From the NCBI RefSeq assembly GCF_020181615.1, contig NZ_CP084029.1, forward strand, positions 3,826,800 to 3,890,799: DNA of 64,000 bases, given 5' to 3'. Below the pieces are notes generated by a model. That model was not told the DNA's origin, ran no database searches, and saw only the letters and a program-made list of their open reading frames with translations. Of this stretch, positions 18,246-27,303 are shown one piece after another. The stretch is from [Mycobacterium] crassicus. Its GTDB lineage: Bacteria > Actinomycetota > Actinomycetes > Mycobacteriales > Mycobacteriaceae. The position numbers were made by a program, and so were the translations under genes. Position 1 is the first letter of the stretch, and every line of letters starts with the position of its first letter.

Positions 18246-18666
18246 GATCGCCCCCGCCGACCGGTTCGTAGCGCAGCATCGTGACATCGTGTTCCGGGTA
18301 GTCGCAGAACACCGGCTGCACTCGCATTCCGACCACCAGATCGGCTTGATCGACATTGACCAGCTCGGTGGAAAACCTTGGCCCCTCGTCCCATTCGACG
18401 ATCGCCAGCAGCTGTGGCACGGCATCGGTGAAATGCGGGCCGACCGGTCTGCGGGCCACCGTGAAGGAGTACAGGGTGCCCAACCCGGAGATCTGCCGCC
18501 ATTCCAAGTCGTCGGCCAGGGTGAGCGGCGCCCGGACCCGCGGGTAGAACACATAGCTGTCGGTCGACGGCGAGTACTGGATGACGATGCGATGTTCGGC
18601 CAGCGCATCCCAGAACGGCGCGGTGGTCGGCGTTTTCACCGGCATCGGGCGTTCGAACGTGATCAT
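18238..18666 (-). CDS. DUF35-like OB-fold protein without zinc-ribbon cysteines
   Basis: The 142-residue protein aligns with DUF35 proteins over the OB-fold part (LGTLYSFTVARRP). At the place where zinc-ribbon cysteines should be, the sequence reads QYSPSTDSYVFYPR, with no cysteine. It lies seven bases after the thiolase-like gene at 18673 and overlaps the SnoaL gene. It is therefore likely the partner of that thiolase-like protein, in parallel with the pair at 14934-16495. Loss of the ribbon suggests altered acyl-CoA binding or a structural role. Confidence 0.75.
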   Translation of the reverse strand: MITFERPMPVKTPTTAPFWDALAEHRIVIQYSPSTDSYVFYPRVRAPLTLADDLEWRQISGLGTLYSFTVARRPVGPHFTDAVPQLLAIVEWDEGPRFSTELVNVDQADLVVGMRVQPVFCDYPEHDVTMLRYEPVGGGDHG

Positions 18667-18672
18667 CGACGC

Positions 18673-19881
18673 TCAGTCTCCTTCCAGGATGAGGGTGGTC
18701 TGCTCGGACAGGATCCCGCCGTTGCCGGAGACAAAAGCCCGGTTGCAGTCGGTCACCTGCGCCGTACCGGCCCGGCCCATGATCTGGCGCGTCGCGTCGC
18801 AGACGTGATGCATGCCGCCGGCCAGGCCGGCCTGTCCGAACCCGAGTTGACCGCCTGCGGTGTTGAGCGGGAAGTCACCGCGGAAGGTCAGGTCGTGGTC
18901 GGCGACGAACTGCATGCCTTTGCCCTTGTCGCAGAACCCGGCGTCTTCCAGCGACAGCAGCACGGTGATCGTGTAGCAGTCGTAGATGGAGACCATGTCC
19001 ATGTCCGCGCGGGTCAGGTCCGTCATCGCGAAGGCGGTGTCGGCGGCCTCGGCGATCGGAGTCGCCAGCAGGTCCTTGGCGTAGGTCGGGGTCTTGAACG
19101 GCACATGTTCGCCGAATCCCTTGATCCACACCGGGCGATTCCTGGCCCGCTTGGCGATATCGGCGGAGGCGATCACCACGGCGGCGCCACCGACGCAGGG
19201 CATCACGATCTCCAGCATGTGCAGCGGGTCGGCGATCACCGGGCTGGCCAGCACGTCGTCGACGGTCAGCGGGGTGTCCTTCCAGATGGCGCCGTCGGTG
19301 TGGTTGGCATTCACGCGCTGGTCGACGACGATCTTGGCCATCGCCCGCTCGTCGTAGCCGTAGACGGCGCCGTAGCGGGTCGCCACCTGCCCATAGGGTC
19401 CGTTCTGCCCGAGATTGCCGTACGGGATCTCGAATTCCGCCTGCGGAGAACCGTACTGGTTGCTCGATGAGCCGAAGAACATGGCGTCGACCAGTGGCTT
19501 GGGCTTGCGCTCCGACATCGGGGTGATATAGCGGGCCGGCAGCGCGCACAGCACCACATCGCAGATCCCGAGCTCGATCGCCGCCGCTGCCCGCCACACC
19601 ATGGCGGCCGCGCTGGCGCCACCCAGGTCGACGATCTCAGCGAACCGCGCCGGCACGCCGAGGTATTCGGCGATGGTCGACGGCACGAAGATCTCCGACT
19701 CGCCCAGGTGCGAGGTGACGATACCGTTGACGAGTTCGCCGGACAGGCCGGCGTCGTTGAGCGCGGCCGCACTCAACTCGGCCCATTGCTCCAGCGTGAA
19801 CGGCGCCGGAGCCGCCTTGTTCATCCGCTCGGGCGGCAGTTCGACATAGCCGACGATCGCGGCATCTCCACGTAATCCCAT
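18673..19881 (-). CDS. Thiolase-fold protein lacking the nucleophilic cysteine
   Basis: The 402-residue protein has the thiolase fold of lipid-transfer-protein type. At the position of the active cysteine it reads VDLGGASAAA, with no Cys. The later histidine-bearing region is degenerate (GFGQAGLAGGMHH), while a C-terminal CNRAFVSGNGG loop is present. Such proteins are not standard thiolases. The steroid aldolase Ltp2 is a precedent for a thiolase fold with new chemistry and a DUF35 partner, and a DUF35-like gene follows here. It sits downstream of the fused acyl-CoA dehydrogenase. I favour an aldolase-type role, with moderate certainty. Confidence 0.78.
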   Translation of the reverse strand: MGLRGDAAIVGYVELPPERMNKAAPAPFTLEQWAELSAAALNDAGLSGELVNGIVTSHLGESEIFVPSTIAEYLGVPARFAEIVDLGGASAAAMVWRAAAAIELGICDVVLCALPARYITPMSERKPKPLVDAMFFGSSSNQYGSPQAEFEIPYGNLGQNGPYGQVATRYGAVYGYDERAMAKIVVDQRVNANHTDGAIWKDTPLTVDDVLASPVIADPLHMLEIVMPCVGGAAVVIASADIAKRARNRPVWIKGFGEHVPFKTPTYAKDLLATPIAEAADTAFAMTDLTRADMDMVSIYDCYTITVLLSLEDAGFCDKGKGMQFVADHDLTFRGDFPLNTAGGQLGFGQAGLAGGMHHVCDATRQIMGRAGTAQVTDCNRAFVSGNGGILSEQTTLILEGD

Positions 19882-19908
19882 CTGCGGTCCTCTATCTCCG
19901 ATCTGCGG

Positions 19909-22134
19909 TCACTTGCGGGGTAGGCCGAGAATCATCTGGGCAATGACGTTCAACTGAATCTCATTGGTGCCGCCGCCGATCAACTCCGCGGGCGACAACA
20001 GATACGGTTCGACGACGGCCGGATCGGATTCGGCGGCCATACCCAGGCGCCCCGCGGTGGCCAGGGTGGCTTGGAAGGTGCGGCGCAACAACACGTTCAT
20101 CGCGACCTTGGCGATGCTCGACGCCGCCCCGTTTCCCTGGCCGTCGAGCAGCCTGATCGTCTCCCGCACACCGAGCGCCTTGATGGCATTGCTGTAGGCG
20201 TCGAGCTCACCCAATGCCCGCATCGCGTCGTCGCGCTGTCGGCCCGGGGCCGCGGCGATCCGCCGCAAGGCCAGAGCTCGGTCCTGCTCGACGTATCCAC
20301 TGATGGCAGAACGCTCCTCAGCCATGGTGGCCACGGCGAGCTGCCAGCCGGCGGTCGGCTCTCCGAGCAGCATCTCGTCGGGGACGAAGACATCGGTGAG
20401 GAACACTTCGTTGAAGTCGGCGTCCCCGGTGACCTGCACGATCGGCTGGACTTCGATTCCCTCCCAGGACATGTCCACGATGAAGTAGCCGATACCGCGA
20501 TGCCTCGGCGCGGCGGGATCGGTGCGGGCCAGCAGCGCCCCGTAGTCGGCACGTTGGGCACACGATGTCCAGATCTTGTGACCGTTGACGCGCCATCCCC
20601 CGTCGACCTTGACCGCGCGCGTGGTCAACGAGGCCAGGTCCGATCCGGCGCCGGGCTCGCTGAACAGCTGGCACCAGGCGAGTTCACCGCACTGGGTCGG
20701 CGGGATCAGCCGCTGTTGCAGCTCCTCGGAGGCCGCCCGCAGTAGCGACGGCAGGATCCATTCGGCGATTCCCAGCGACGGCCGGATCAGGTCGGGTCTG
20801 TTGGCGAACTCCTCGGCGATGATCAACTGCTGCAACGGTGTGGCGTCGATCCCCCAGGGCGACGGCCAGTGCGGGGCGACGAGCCCGGCCAGCGCGATCG
20901 CGGTCCGCTGCGGTCCGGTCTCGAAGTGCGGGTAGTCGCCCTGGCGTCCGGGACCGTCGTTGCGCAGCGCATTCGCGGCGTCCAGCACCGCTGCGATATC
21001 GGCTCGGAACTCGGCATCGGCGCCGCCGAGATCGACGTGGAAGTCCCGCTGTTGCGCGGTCGTCAGCTCGCCGAGGCGCCGTGCCCAGCCGGGGGCGGCA
21101 CCGATCGAGGCGGCGACGCTGGTGGCACGCCGCCAGTACAGGTGCAGGTCGTGTTCCCAGGTGAAACCGATGGCGCCGAACATCGTCAGGGTGTCCAGGA
21201 CGGCGTCGGGACACGGCGTGATCGCCATCAGCGCCGCGGTGGCGGCGGCCAGCTGATGTTGTTCGGCGGTATCGACGGCCGCCCGGGCGGCGTCCCAGGT
21301 GGCGGCGCTGGCCAGTTCGCTGTTCACCAGCAGCATCGCCGCCCGGTGTTGCAGGGCTTGGAAGGTGCCGATCGGCTTGCCGAACTGCTCGCGAGTGCGC
21401 AGGTGTTCAGTGGCCGCCTCGACGCACCACGTGGCGATACCGGCGGACACCGCTGCGGCAAGCCCGACAGCGAGCCATTCGGCGCGGCCCGCGTCGATGC
21501 CGGTCAACACCTCGGCGGCCGTCACGCGATAGCCGGTAAGAGTGATCGAGCCCAGGTCGGTGAGCAGATCGGTGCCGGCGATCGGCGCGACCGTCACCTC
21601 CGGCCGGGCCAGATCCACGGCCAGCCAGATCGCCGCACCGCCGCTGCCCTCGGCGCAGACCAGCGCGAGCCGCGCCGAGCACGCACCCGAGATCAGTTCG
21701 GCGACACCGTCGACCAACCATCCGTCGTCAACCCGGCGGGCGATCAGCTTCGCGTGCTGCGGAAGCACAACGGTCGCCGGCGCGCCGCCGACGAGTTCGC
21801 CCAGCAACCCGTCCCGGGCCGGCGTCGCATCGGCGAGCAACCCGACCGCGCCGGCGGTGATGGTGGCCAGCAGCGGCCCCGGCAGGCACACCTTTCCCGC
21901 TGCTTCCAGAACGCAGGCCGCGTCGAGCAGGTCGCCGCCTTGCCCGCCGCATGACTCGGGCAGGTGGATGGCGTGGAACCCGTTGACCACCAATTCTTCC
22001 CACCAGATCGGTAGGTCTCCGGCCGCCAGCGCGTCGAAGGCCTTGCGGGTGTCGGCGATCGGTGCGTGCCGCGCCGCGAAGCGCCGCAGCGACTCGCCGA
22101 GCGCCCGCTGTTCGACGGTGAGTGCCACGCTCAT
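19909..22134 (-). CDS. Fused two-domain acyl-CoA dehydrogenase, FadE34-like
   Basis: The 741-residue protein is two acyl-CoA dehydrogenase units in tandem, each about 370 residues. The first half has LREQFGKPIGTFQALQHR-type helices. The second has the FAD-site stretch LFSEPGAGSDLASL and ends with GGGTNEIQLNVIAQ. Most bacterial acyl-CoA dehydrogenases are about 390 residues; fused forms are known from mycobacterial FadE34, which acts on steroid side-chain CoA esters. The usual catalytic Glu of the YEGT motif is Gly (IGGGT), so the base must lie elsewhere, as in other alpha/beta FadE enzymes. ATG 22134 overlaps the SnoaL stop (ATGA). Confidence 0.87.
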   Translation of the reverse strand: MSVALTVEQRALGESLRRFAARHAPIADTRKAFDALAAGDLPIWWEELVVNGFHAIHLPESCGGQGGDLLDAACVLEAAGKVCLPGPLLATITAGAVGLLADATPARDGLLGELVGGAPATVVLPQHAKLIARRVDDGWLVDGVAELISGACSARLALVCAEGSGGAAIWLAVDLARPEVTVAPIAGTDLLTDLGSITLTGYRVTAAEVLTGIDAGRAEWLAVGLAAAVSAGIATWCVEAATEHLRTREQFGKPIGTFQALQHRAAMLLVNSELASAATWDAARAAVDTAEQHQLAAATAALMAITPCPDAVLDTLTMFGAIGFTWEHDLHLYWRRATSVAASIGAAPGWARRLGELTTAQQRDFHVDLGGADAEFRADIAAVLDAANALRNDGPGRQGDYPHFETGPQRTAIALAGLVAPHWPSPWGIDATPLQQLIIAEEFANRPDLIRPSLGIAEWILPSLLRAASEELQQRLIPPTQCGELAWCQLFSEPGAGSDLASLTTRAVKVDGGWRVNGHKIWTSCAQRADYGALLARTDPAAPRHRGIGYFIVDMSWEGIEVQPIVQVTGDADFNEVFLTDVFVPDEMLLGEPTAGWQLAVATMAEERSAISGYVEQDRALALRRIAAAPGRQRDDAMRALGELDAYSNAIKALGVRETIRLLDGQGNGAASSIAKVAMNVLLRRTFQATLATAGRLGMAAESDPAVVEPYLLSPAELIGGGTNEIQLNVIAQMILGLPRK

Positions 22135-22580
22135 GAGTCGGCCACGCCCCTCATGCCCGGATGAACATCGAAACTGCTCAGCATGCGCGTCTGGGTGAAC
22201 ACCCGCCGCGCGATGCGCCAGCCGCCCGGCGTCCGCACCAGATCGTCGCGGTATTGGCCGACCGCATCCACCCACTGCGTGGGATCGGCGGCCAGGGCCT
22301 GCACGGTGTGCACATAGGTCACCGCCGTGGCGTTCTCACCGACGACGTCGATGACCATGTTGTGCAGCATGTGCTTGGTGTCGCTCATCGCCTCGTGCAC
22401 ACCGGCCATGAACTCGGTGATGGAAGCCGCATCGTTCCACTGGCCGATCTGGCCGTAGTCGGCGTCGACGTCGTCGGTGAAGCAGGACCGGAACAGCTCC
22501 CAGTCCTTGGTGTCGATCGCGGTCGCATACCGCAGCAGCACCTCGGTGATGTCGGCTTTCGCCTCGGCGTGGTCGGTCAT
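22131..22580 (-). CDS. SnoaL/NTF2-like protein
   Basis: The 149-residue cone-fold protein has RYATAIDTKDWELF near the N-terminus, the same signature as the SnoaL protein at 17751. The ATG at 22580 is preceded by AAGGA; an earlier ATG would lie inside the IclR gene. Both ends overlap neighbours by ATGA (IclR upstream, FadE-like downstream), so the three are tightly coupled. His and Asp residues line the predicted pocket region, but no specific reaction can be assigned. Confidence 0.75.
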   Translation of the reverse strand: MTDHAEAKADITEVLLRYATAIDTKDWELFRSCFTDDVDADYGQIGQWNDAASITEFMAGVHEAMSDTKHMLHNMVIDVVGENATAVTYVHTVQALAADPTQWVDAVGQYRDDLVRTPGGWRIARRVFTQTRMLSSFDVHPGMRGVADS

Positions 22581-23473
22581 GCTGGATCCTTCCTTGCCGC
22601 CCATAGCGATTCGATGCGTGCGGCGGTGTCCTGTACGGCAGCCCCGAGATCACAAACCTCGGCCGGGGTCATCGTGGCGAACGGGGACGCACCCACCGAC
22701 ATGGTGACGGTGCCATCGGCGTCGTGAATCGGCGCGGCCACGTTGGCGATCCGGTGCTCGGCGCTGTCGAGCTCACCGGGCAGGTAATCCACGATGGTCA
22801 GGTCGGCGAAGGCGCTCGCGAGCCGCGCGGTGATCTCATCAGGCTCGCCTTCGGCGGCCAGCGCCTGCAGCGCCGAGTACACCCGGACGTATTCCCGGCT
22901 CATCCGTTCGATCGCGTAGCCGCGGGTGCGCACCTCGTCGAGGACCTCGCCCAGCCGCCGGCGGAGCTGCGGCGAGGGGGCGCCCAGGCCACCCAGCCAC
23001 TCCTTCCTCACCTGCGAGCCGGCCTCGGCGACGAACTCCCGGCAGAACGGGGCCACGATCGGCATCCGGAATCCGACGCTGACCGGCGGTGCGGCCAGTG
23101 ACTCGCCGACCGCGTCGGTCACCACCACCGTCGGCCCCTGCCGCGCGCCCAGGACAACCTGCATGCCAACGGAATCGGAGAGCCGCTGCAACTCCGGCCG
23201 GAACGCCTGCTTGTTGACCGGCCGGGTCAGTGCGGCCAGTGCCGGCCCCCACGAATAGCCGCCGAGGTGCCGGTCACGCACGATCCACTGCCGCGCCGCC
23301 AGCGTGGTCACAATCGCGTGGCAGGTGCCGTGGCTGATGTGCAGGATGCGGGCGATCTCCGTCAGCGTGAAGCTGCGGTCGGGATCCGATGCCAGCAGTT
23401 CCAGGATCCTCATCACCCGCTCGGTCGGCGGTGATGTGACGGCGCGGCCCGCCTCGCCGGTATTCGCGGTCAT
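22577..23473 (-). CDS. IclR-family transcriptional regulator
   Basis: The 298-residue protein has an N-terminal winged helix-turn-helix (about 14-75, with TLTEIARILHISHGTCHAIV) and a C-terminal IclR effector domain that usually binds small acids or acyl-CoA compounds. It lies inside the operon, one base after the SDR gene and overlapping the SnoaL gene, rather than divergent from a promoter, so it would be co-transcribed with its likely targets. Its operator is unknown; the inverted repeat at 25157-25174 upstream of the operon is one candidate. Confidence 0.88.
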   Translation of the reverse strand: MTANTGEAGRAVTSPPTERVMRILELLASDPDRSFTLTEIARILHISHGTCHAIVTTLAARQWIVRDRHLGGYSWGPALAALTRPVNKQAFRPELQRLSDSVGMQVVLGARQGPTVVVTDAVGESLAAPPVSVGFRMPIVAPFCREFVAEAGSQVRKEWLGGLGAPSPQLRRRLGEVLDEVRTRGYAIERMSREYVRVYSALQALAAEGEPDEITARLASAFADLTIVDYLPGELDSAEHRIANVAAPIHDADGTVTMSVGASPFATMTPAEVCDLGAAVQDTAARIESLWAARKDPA

Positions 23474-23474
23474 A

Positions 23475-24314
23475 TCACGCGTTTCCGGCGGCCAGGCGGG
23501 CGCGCTCTTTCATCGAAGCGACCACCCCACCGTCGTTGAGAATGTCGGTGCCGGTGAGGTAGCCCGCCTTGGCGCTGGCGCAGAAGGCGAGCAGATCCGC
23601 CATCTCTTCGGGCTTGCCCCACCGCGGCACCGCGGCGTCGGCGACCAGCGCACCGGCACCCGCCTCGGCTTCCAATCGGCCCATGTCGGTGTCGATCGAT
23701 CCCGGTGAGACCGAGACGACGCGCAGCCCCCGGCCGTTGAATCGCTCGGCCTGCGAACTGCTGTACCACCGGACGAATGCCTTGCTCACCGCGTAGGCAA
23801 AGCCGGAGCGGGCCTGCTGCGGGATCGGGTCGCAGACCGCGGCCATGGCGGCCAGGAAGGCGTGCTCATCGGTCAGCGCCAGCGGGAATTGTCTGGCCGG
23901 GATCAGCTCTTCGGGCAGTAGATGCGCGGCCATCGATGCCACGTTGACGATCACCGAGCCCTCGCCGGCGGTGTCGTAGAAGACTTCGTTGACGTTGAGC
24001 GTGCCGATTGCGTTGGTGCGCATCACGTAGTCGGCATCACCCATGCTCGGGCTGACTCCCGCGGTGTGGATCACCGACGTGATCGGGCCGATCGCACCGG
24101 CCATCCCGAACAGTTCGGCAACGGCATCCCGGTCGGTGACATCGCTGTTGATGACCGCGGCGCTGATGGCGAGGTCGTTGAGCGCGGCGGACGCGGCGTC
24201 GAGCCGGTCTTGCCGCACGTCGCACAGCACCACCGCGTGGTCGCGACCGACGACCTTCGCCGTGGCCAGTCCCATGCCGCCGGCACCGCCGGTGATCACC
24301 GAAACCGTCGGCAT
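23475..24314 (-). CDS. Short-chain dehydrogenase/reductase
   Basis: The 279-residue classical SDR has the cofactor motif GGAGGMG (9-15), an HTAG stretch in place of NAG, a catalytic Ser in VASM and the catalytic pair YAVSK. A strong AGGAGGAG sits just before ATG 24314. It is the second gene of the minus operon starting at 25143. The reaction is oxidation of an alcohol or reduction of a ketone with NAD(P); in this setting a hydroxyacyl-CoA or ring hydroxyl is likely. Confidence 0.87.
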   Translation of the reverse strand: MPTVSVITGGAGGMGLATAKVVGRDHAVVLCDVRQDRLDAASAALNDLAISAAVINSDVTDRDAVAELFGMAGAIGPITSVIHTAGVSPSMGDADYVMRTNAIGTLNVNEVFYDTAGEGSVIVNVASMAAHLLPEELIPARQFPLALTDEHAFLAAMAAVCDPIPQQARSGFAYAVSKAFVRWYSSSQAERFNGRGLRVVSVSPGSIDTDMGRLEAEAGAGALVADAAVPRWGKPEEMADLLAFCASAKAGYLTGTDILNDGGVVASMKERARLAAGNA

Positions 24315-24327
24315 GACTCCTCCTGCC

Positions 24328-25143
24328 TCACTTGCCCATTGCGGCGGTGATGGCCTGTGCCATGAATGCCACCGACTCGTTTCGGCCCTGCGAAGCCAGT
24401 AGTTGCGCCATCCCGGCGACCTGCTCGCCGACGTACACCGTCGGCCCGCCGGTGAGGTTGTCCAGTGCCACGGCCACCGCCTGCTCGGCCGGAGCGGCCC
24501 CATCGGGAACCTCTGCCGTCGAAGCGATCTGCCCGCGTTCGCATTCCAGCCGACGCAGCGCCGGGGTGTCGGTCTTACCGAGGATCAGGCCGATCACGTC
24601 GACACCGGTATGCCGCAGCTCGCTCCAGAGCGCCTCGGCGAACACCATGCCGAAGGCCTTGGACGCGCCGTAGGCCACCATGTTGGGTCCGCCGACGAAG
24701 CCGGCGCCCGAGCCCACGATCACCACGGCGCCCGCGCCGCGCTCCACCATCGGCGGTACGAGGGTGTGGCACAGCCGCATCGGCACCATGCAGTTGCGCT
24801 GCACCATCGCCTCTGCCGCTGAAATACTTTTGGCGAGAAAAGGTTTGAAGTCCGGATCAGCTCCGGCGCAGTACACCAGGAAACCGATGGCCAGATCGGC
24901 GGTCGCCTCAATCAGAGCATCCGCCGCCCCAGGCTCGACGAGATCGACCGCCACCGTGCGGGTTTGGACGCCGTGCTGCGCTGCGATACCGGCAGCGACC
25001 TCGTCGAGCAACGCCTGCCGGCGCGCCACCAACACCACATTGAGGCCACCGGAGGCCACGGCCTCGGCGAACGCCGCGCCCACTCCGTCCGAGGCGCCGA
25101 CGATCAGTGCCCACGGCCCGTACCTGCCAAGGTCCGTCGTCAT
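24328..25143 (-). CDS. Short-chain dehydrogenase/reductase
   Basis: The 271-residue SDR has GASDGVG (cofactor), CAGAD in the NAG position, the catalytic serine region VGSGAGF and YGASK. The C-terminal part is longer than in minimal SDRs and ends with ITAAMGK. It is the first gene of a seven-gene minus operon. The 52-bp gap before it holds a 7-bp-arm inverted repeat. The longer frame upstream of ATG 25143 has no ribosome site and crosses that repeat. Substrate unknown. Confidence 0.86.
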   Translation of the reverse strand: MTTDLGRYGPWALIVGASDGVGAAFAEAVASGGLNVVLVARRQALLDEVAAGIAAQHGVQTRTVAVDLVEPGAADALIEATADLAIGFLVYCAGADPDFKPFLAKSISAAEAMVQRNCMVPMRLCHTLVPPMVERGAGAVVIVGSGAGFVGGPNMVAYGASKAFGMVFAEALWSELRHTGVDVIGLILGKTDTPALRRLECERGQIASTAEVPDGAAPAEQAVAVALDNLTGGPTVYVGEQVAGMAQLLASQGRNESVAFMAQAITAAMGK

Positions 25144-25156
25144 ACTTTCGAACGAT

Positions 25157-25174
25157 ACGTCGAATAATCGACGT
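25157..25174. promoter_or_regulatory. Inverted repeat upstream of the SDR-IclR-FadE operon
   Basis: ACGTCGA-ATAA-TCGACGT is a perfect inverted repeat with 7-bp arms, 14 bp before the first gene of the operon. It does not match the TTACnGT sites and could be the operator of the IclR regulator encoded within the operon. This assignment is inference. Confidence 0.4.
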
Positions 25175-25195
25175 CGACAAGAGCGAGATCGACCG

Positions 25196-26458
25196 CTATG
25201 CCTGTGCCAGCTGCTTGTCGGCGAACCTTCGCGCCCATTCCGCCCGCGGCCGGATGGAGACGTCGACGTCGGTCGCCGTCGCGCGCAACGCACCCACGCA
25301 TCCCTGCTCACGGGCGATGTGGGCGAACGGGTCCCAGCCGAAGAACCGGCAGGAGTTCTCCCAGGTGATCTTGTTGATGTCGGAGTCGTCGGCGCCGGCG
25401 GCCTCCAGCTCGGCGAGCACCTGCTCGGGGGCGTCCGGCCAGAAGCAGTCCGAGTGCGGGTAGTCGCATTCCCAGGCGATGATGTCGATGCCGATCTCGT
25501 GGCGCAGCTTCAGCGAGGTCTTGTCGGTGACGTAACAGGCCAGCGAGTGCTCCCGGAACACCTCCGACGGCAGCTTGTCCCCGAAGTCGCGGCGCAGCCA
25601 CTTCTGGTTGGTGTAGTGCCGGTCGCTGCGGTCCAGATAGAACGGGATCCAGCCGATCCCGCCCTCGGAGAACGCGAACTTCAGGTCCGGGTAGTTACGC
25701 ATCGCCGGACCCCACAACAGGTCTTGGGCGCACATCGCCGAGATCTGGGTGGCCAGGATGATCATGTTGTCGATCGGCGCGTTGGGGGCCATGCTGATGG
25801 CCCCGAAGCCGGTGCCGATGTGCAGACACATCACCACGCCGGTCTCCGACAGCGTCCGGAACACCGGGCCCCAGTACTCGTCGTCGTGGTAGCTAGGCAG
25901 GCCCTCCAGGTGCGGCAGCTCGGGCATGGTGACCGCCCGGCAGCCCTTGGCCGCCACCCGCCGGATCTCGGCGCACATCGCCTCGGGGTTCCAGGTCGGC
26001 AGGATCGCGATCGGGATGAAGCGGCCCGGGTAGGAGCCGGCCCACTCGTCGATGTGCCAGTCGTTGTAGGCCGACACCATCACCAGGGTGACGTTCTCCC
26101 GGGTCATGTTGAGGTGCCGCGCGGAGAATCCGGTGAAGGTCGGGAAGCACATCGAGGCGAGGATGCCGTTGCGGCTCATGTCACGGACCCGCTCATGCAC
26201 GTCGTAGACGCCGGGGCGCATCTCGGCGAAGCCGGCCGGGTCGCGGCCCCACTCCTCGGCCGGCCAGGACACCACCGCGTTCAGGCCGCTGACGCCCTGC
26301 GGCCGGCCCTGGTACATCCACTGGTCGACACCTTTTTCGTCGGTGACGACGATCGGCGCCTCTTCCCGGTACTTGGCCGGGACGTGCCGCAGGAACATGT
26401 CGGGCGGCTCCACCACGTGGTCGTCGATGCTGACCAGGATCAAGTCGTCGATATTCAT
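25196..26458 (-). CDS. Amidohydrolase-2 family metal-dependent hydrolase (paralog B)
   Basis: The 420-residue TIM-barrel protein has SIDDH at the N-terminus, a mid-barrel LHIGTGFGA and a C-terminal ECDYPHSDCFWP in place of the GSDYPH of the paralogs. It therefore forms a separate subgroup from the other large family members in the window. ATG 26458 begins 25 bp from the divergent AraC-type regulator, which makes it the most likely target of that regulator. It may be transcribed together with, or separately from, the SDR operon downstream. Confidence 0.84.
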   Translation of the reverse strand: MNIDDLILVSIDDHVVEPPDMFLRHVPAKYREEAPIVVTDEKGVDQWMYQGRPQGVSGLNAVVSWPAEEWGRDPAGFAEMRPGVYDVHERVRDMSRNGILASMCFPTFTGFSARHLNMTRENVTLVMVSAYNDWHIDEWAGSYPGRFIPIAILPTWNPEAMCAEIRRVAAKGCRAVTMPELPHLEGLPSYHDDEYWGPVFRTLSETGVVMCLHIGTGFGAISMAPNAPIDNMIILATQISAMCAQDLLWGPAMRNYPDLKFAFSEGGIGWIPFYLDRSDRHYTNQKWLRRDFGDKLPSEVFREHSLACYVTDKTSLKLRHEIGIDIIAWECDYPHSDCFWPDAPEQVLAELEAAGADDSDINKITWENSCRFFGWDPFAHIAREQGCVGALRATATDVDVSIRPRAEWARRFADKQLAQA

Positions 26459-26483
26459 GCATCTACTAGTACCCTGGAAAACC

Positions 26484-27302
26484 GTGACCGTCTCCGCGCG
26501 ATCGGCCATAGAGTTTGCAGAACCGGCCAATATCGATCTGCGTCGCGGCGGCCGTGCGCGGGCCGGCAGCTACCTCTATGAGGGCCGGCATCTGATCACC
26601 GGCTGGCACTCCCACGACATGCACCAGATCGAGTACGCCGTCGGCGGCGTGGTCGAGGTCGAGACCGCCGCCGCGCACTACCTGCTGCCGCCGCAGCAGG
26701 CCGCCTGGATACCGGCCGGCCTGCGGCATCAGGCCACCATGCGTCCCGAGGTACGCACCGTGGCGGTGATGTTCGACCCGGAGCTGGTCCCGCTCGCCGG
26801 TGACCGGGCGCGCATCCTGACCGTCTCGCCGCTGATCCGGGAGATGATGCTGCATTCCGTGCGCTGGCCGATCGAGCGGGCCGACGGCGACACCGTCTCC
26901 GACGACTTCTTCTCCACCCTGGGGCATCTGGTCTCCGAAGCGCTCGACCACGAGGCGCCGCTGAGCCTGCCGATCTCCGATCATCCGGTGGTCGGCGAAG
27001 CGATGGCCTACACCAAGGCGCACCTGGCGTCGGTGACCGCGGCGGAGGTGTGCCGGGCGGTCGCGGTCTCCGAGCGCACCCTGCGCCGCCAGTTCGAAAC
27101 GGTGATCGGCATGTCGTGGCGGACCTACCTGTTGCACGCCCGGATGCTGCAGGCGATGGCGCTGCTGGCCGCCCCGGATCAGGGCGTGCAGCAGACCGCG
27201 TCGGCGGTGGGGTTCGACAGCCTGTCAGCCTTCACCCGGGCGTTCACCCGATTCGCCGGCGAGACGCCGTCGGGCTACCACCGCCGGATCACGACCTCCT
27301 GA
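26484..27302 (+). CDS. AraC-family transcriptional regulator
   Basis: The 272-residue protein has an N-terminal cupin-like sensing domain (GWHSHDMHQIEYAVGG) and a C-terminal AraC DNA-binding domain with two helix-turn-helix units (ERTLRRQFETVIGMSW and AVGFDSLSAFTRAFTRF), ending in ETPSGYHRR. GTG 26484 was chosen because GGAAA lies upstream and it begins just after the divergent start; longer frames would overlap the amidohydrolase. It probably activates the amidohydrolase gene or its operon in response to a pathway compound. It ends two bases from the convergent FadE gene. Confidence 0.87.
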   Translation: MTVSARSAIEFAEPANIDLRRGGRARAGSYLYEGRHLITGWHSHDMHQIEYAVGGVVEVETAAAHYLLPPQQAAWIPAGLRHQATMRPEVRTVAVMFDPELVPLAGDRARILTVSPLIREMMLHSVRWPIERADGDTVSDDFFSTLGHLVSEALDHEAPLSLPISDHPVVGEAMAYTKAHLASVTAAEVCRAVAVSERTLRRQFETVIGMSWRTYLLHARMLQAMALLAAPDQGVQQTASAVGFDSLSAFTRAFTRFAGETPSGYHRRITTS

Positions 27303-27303
27303 A

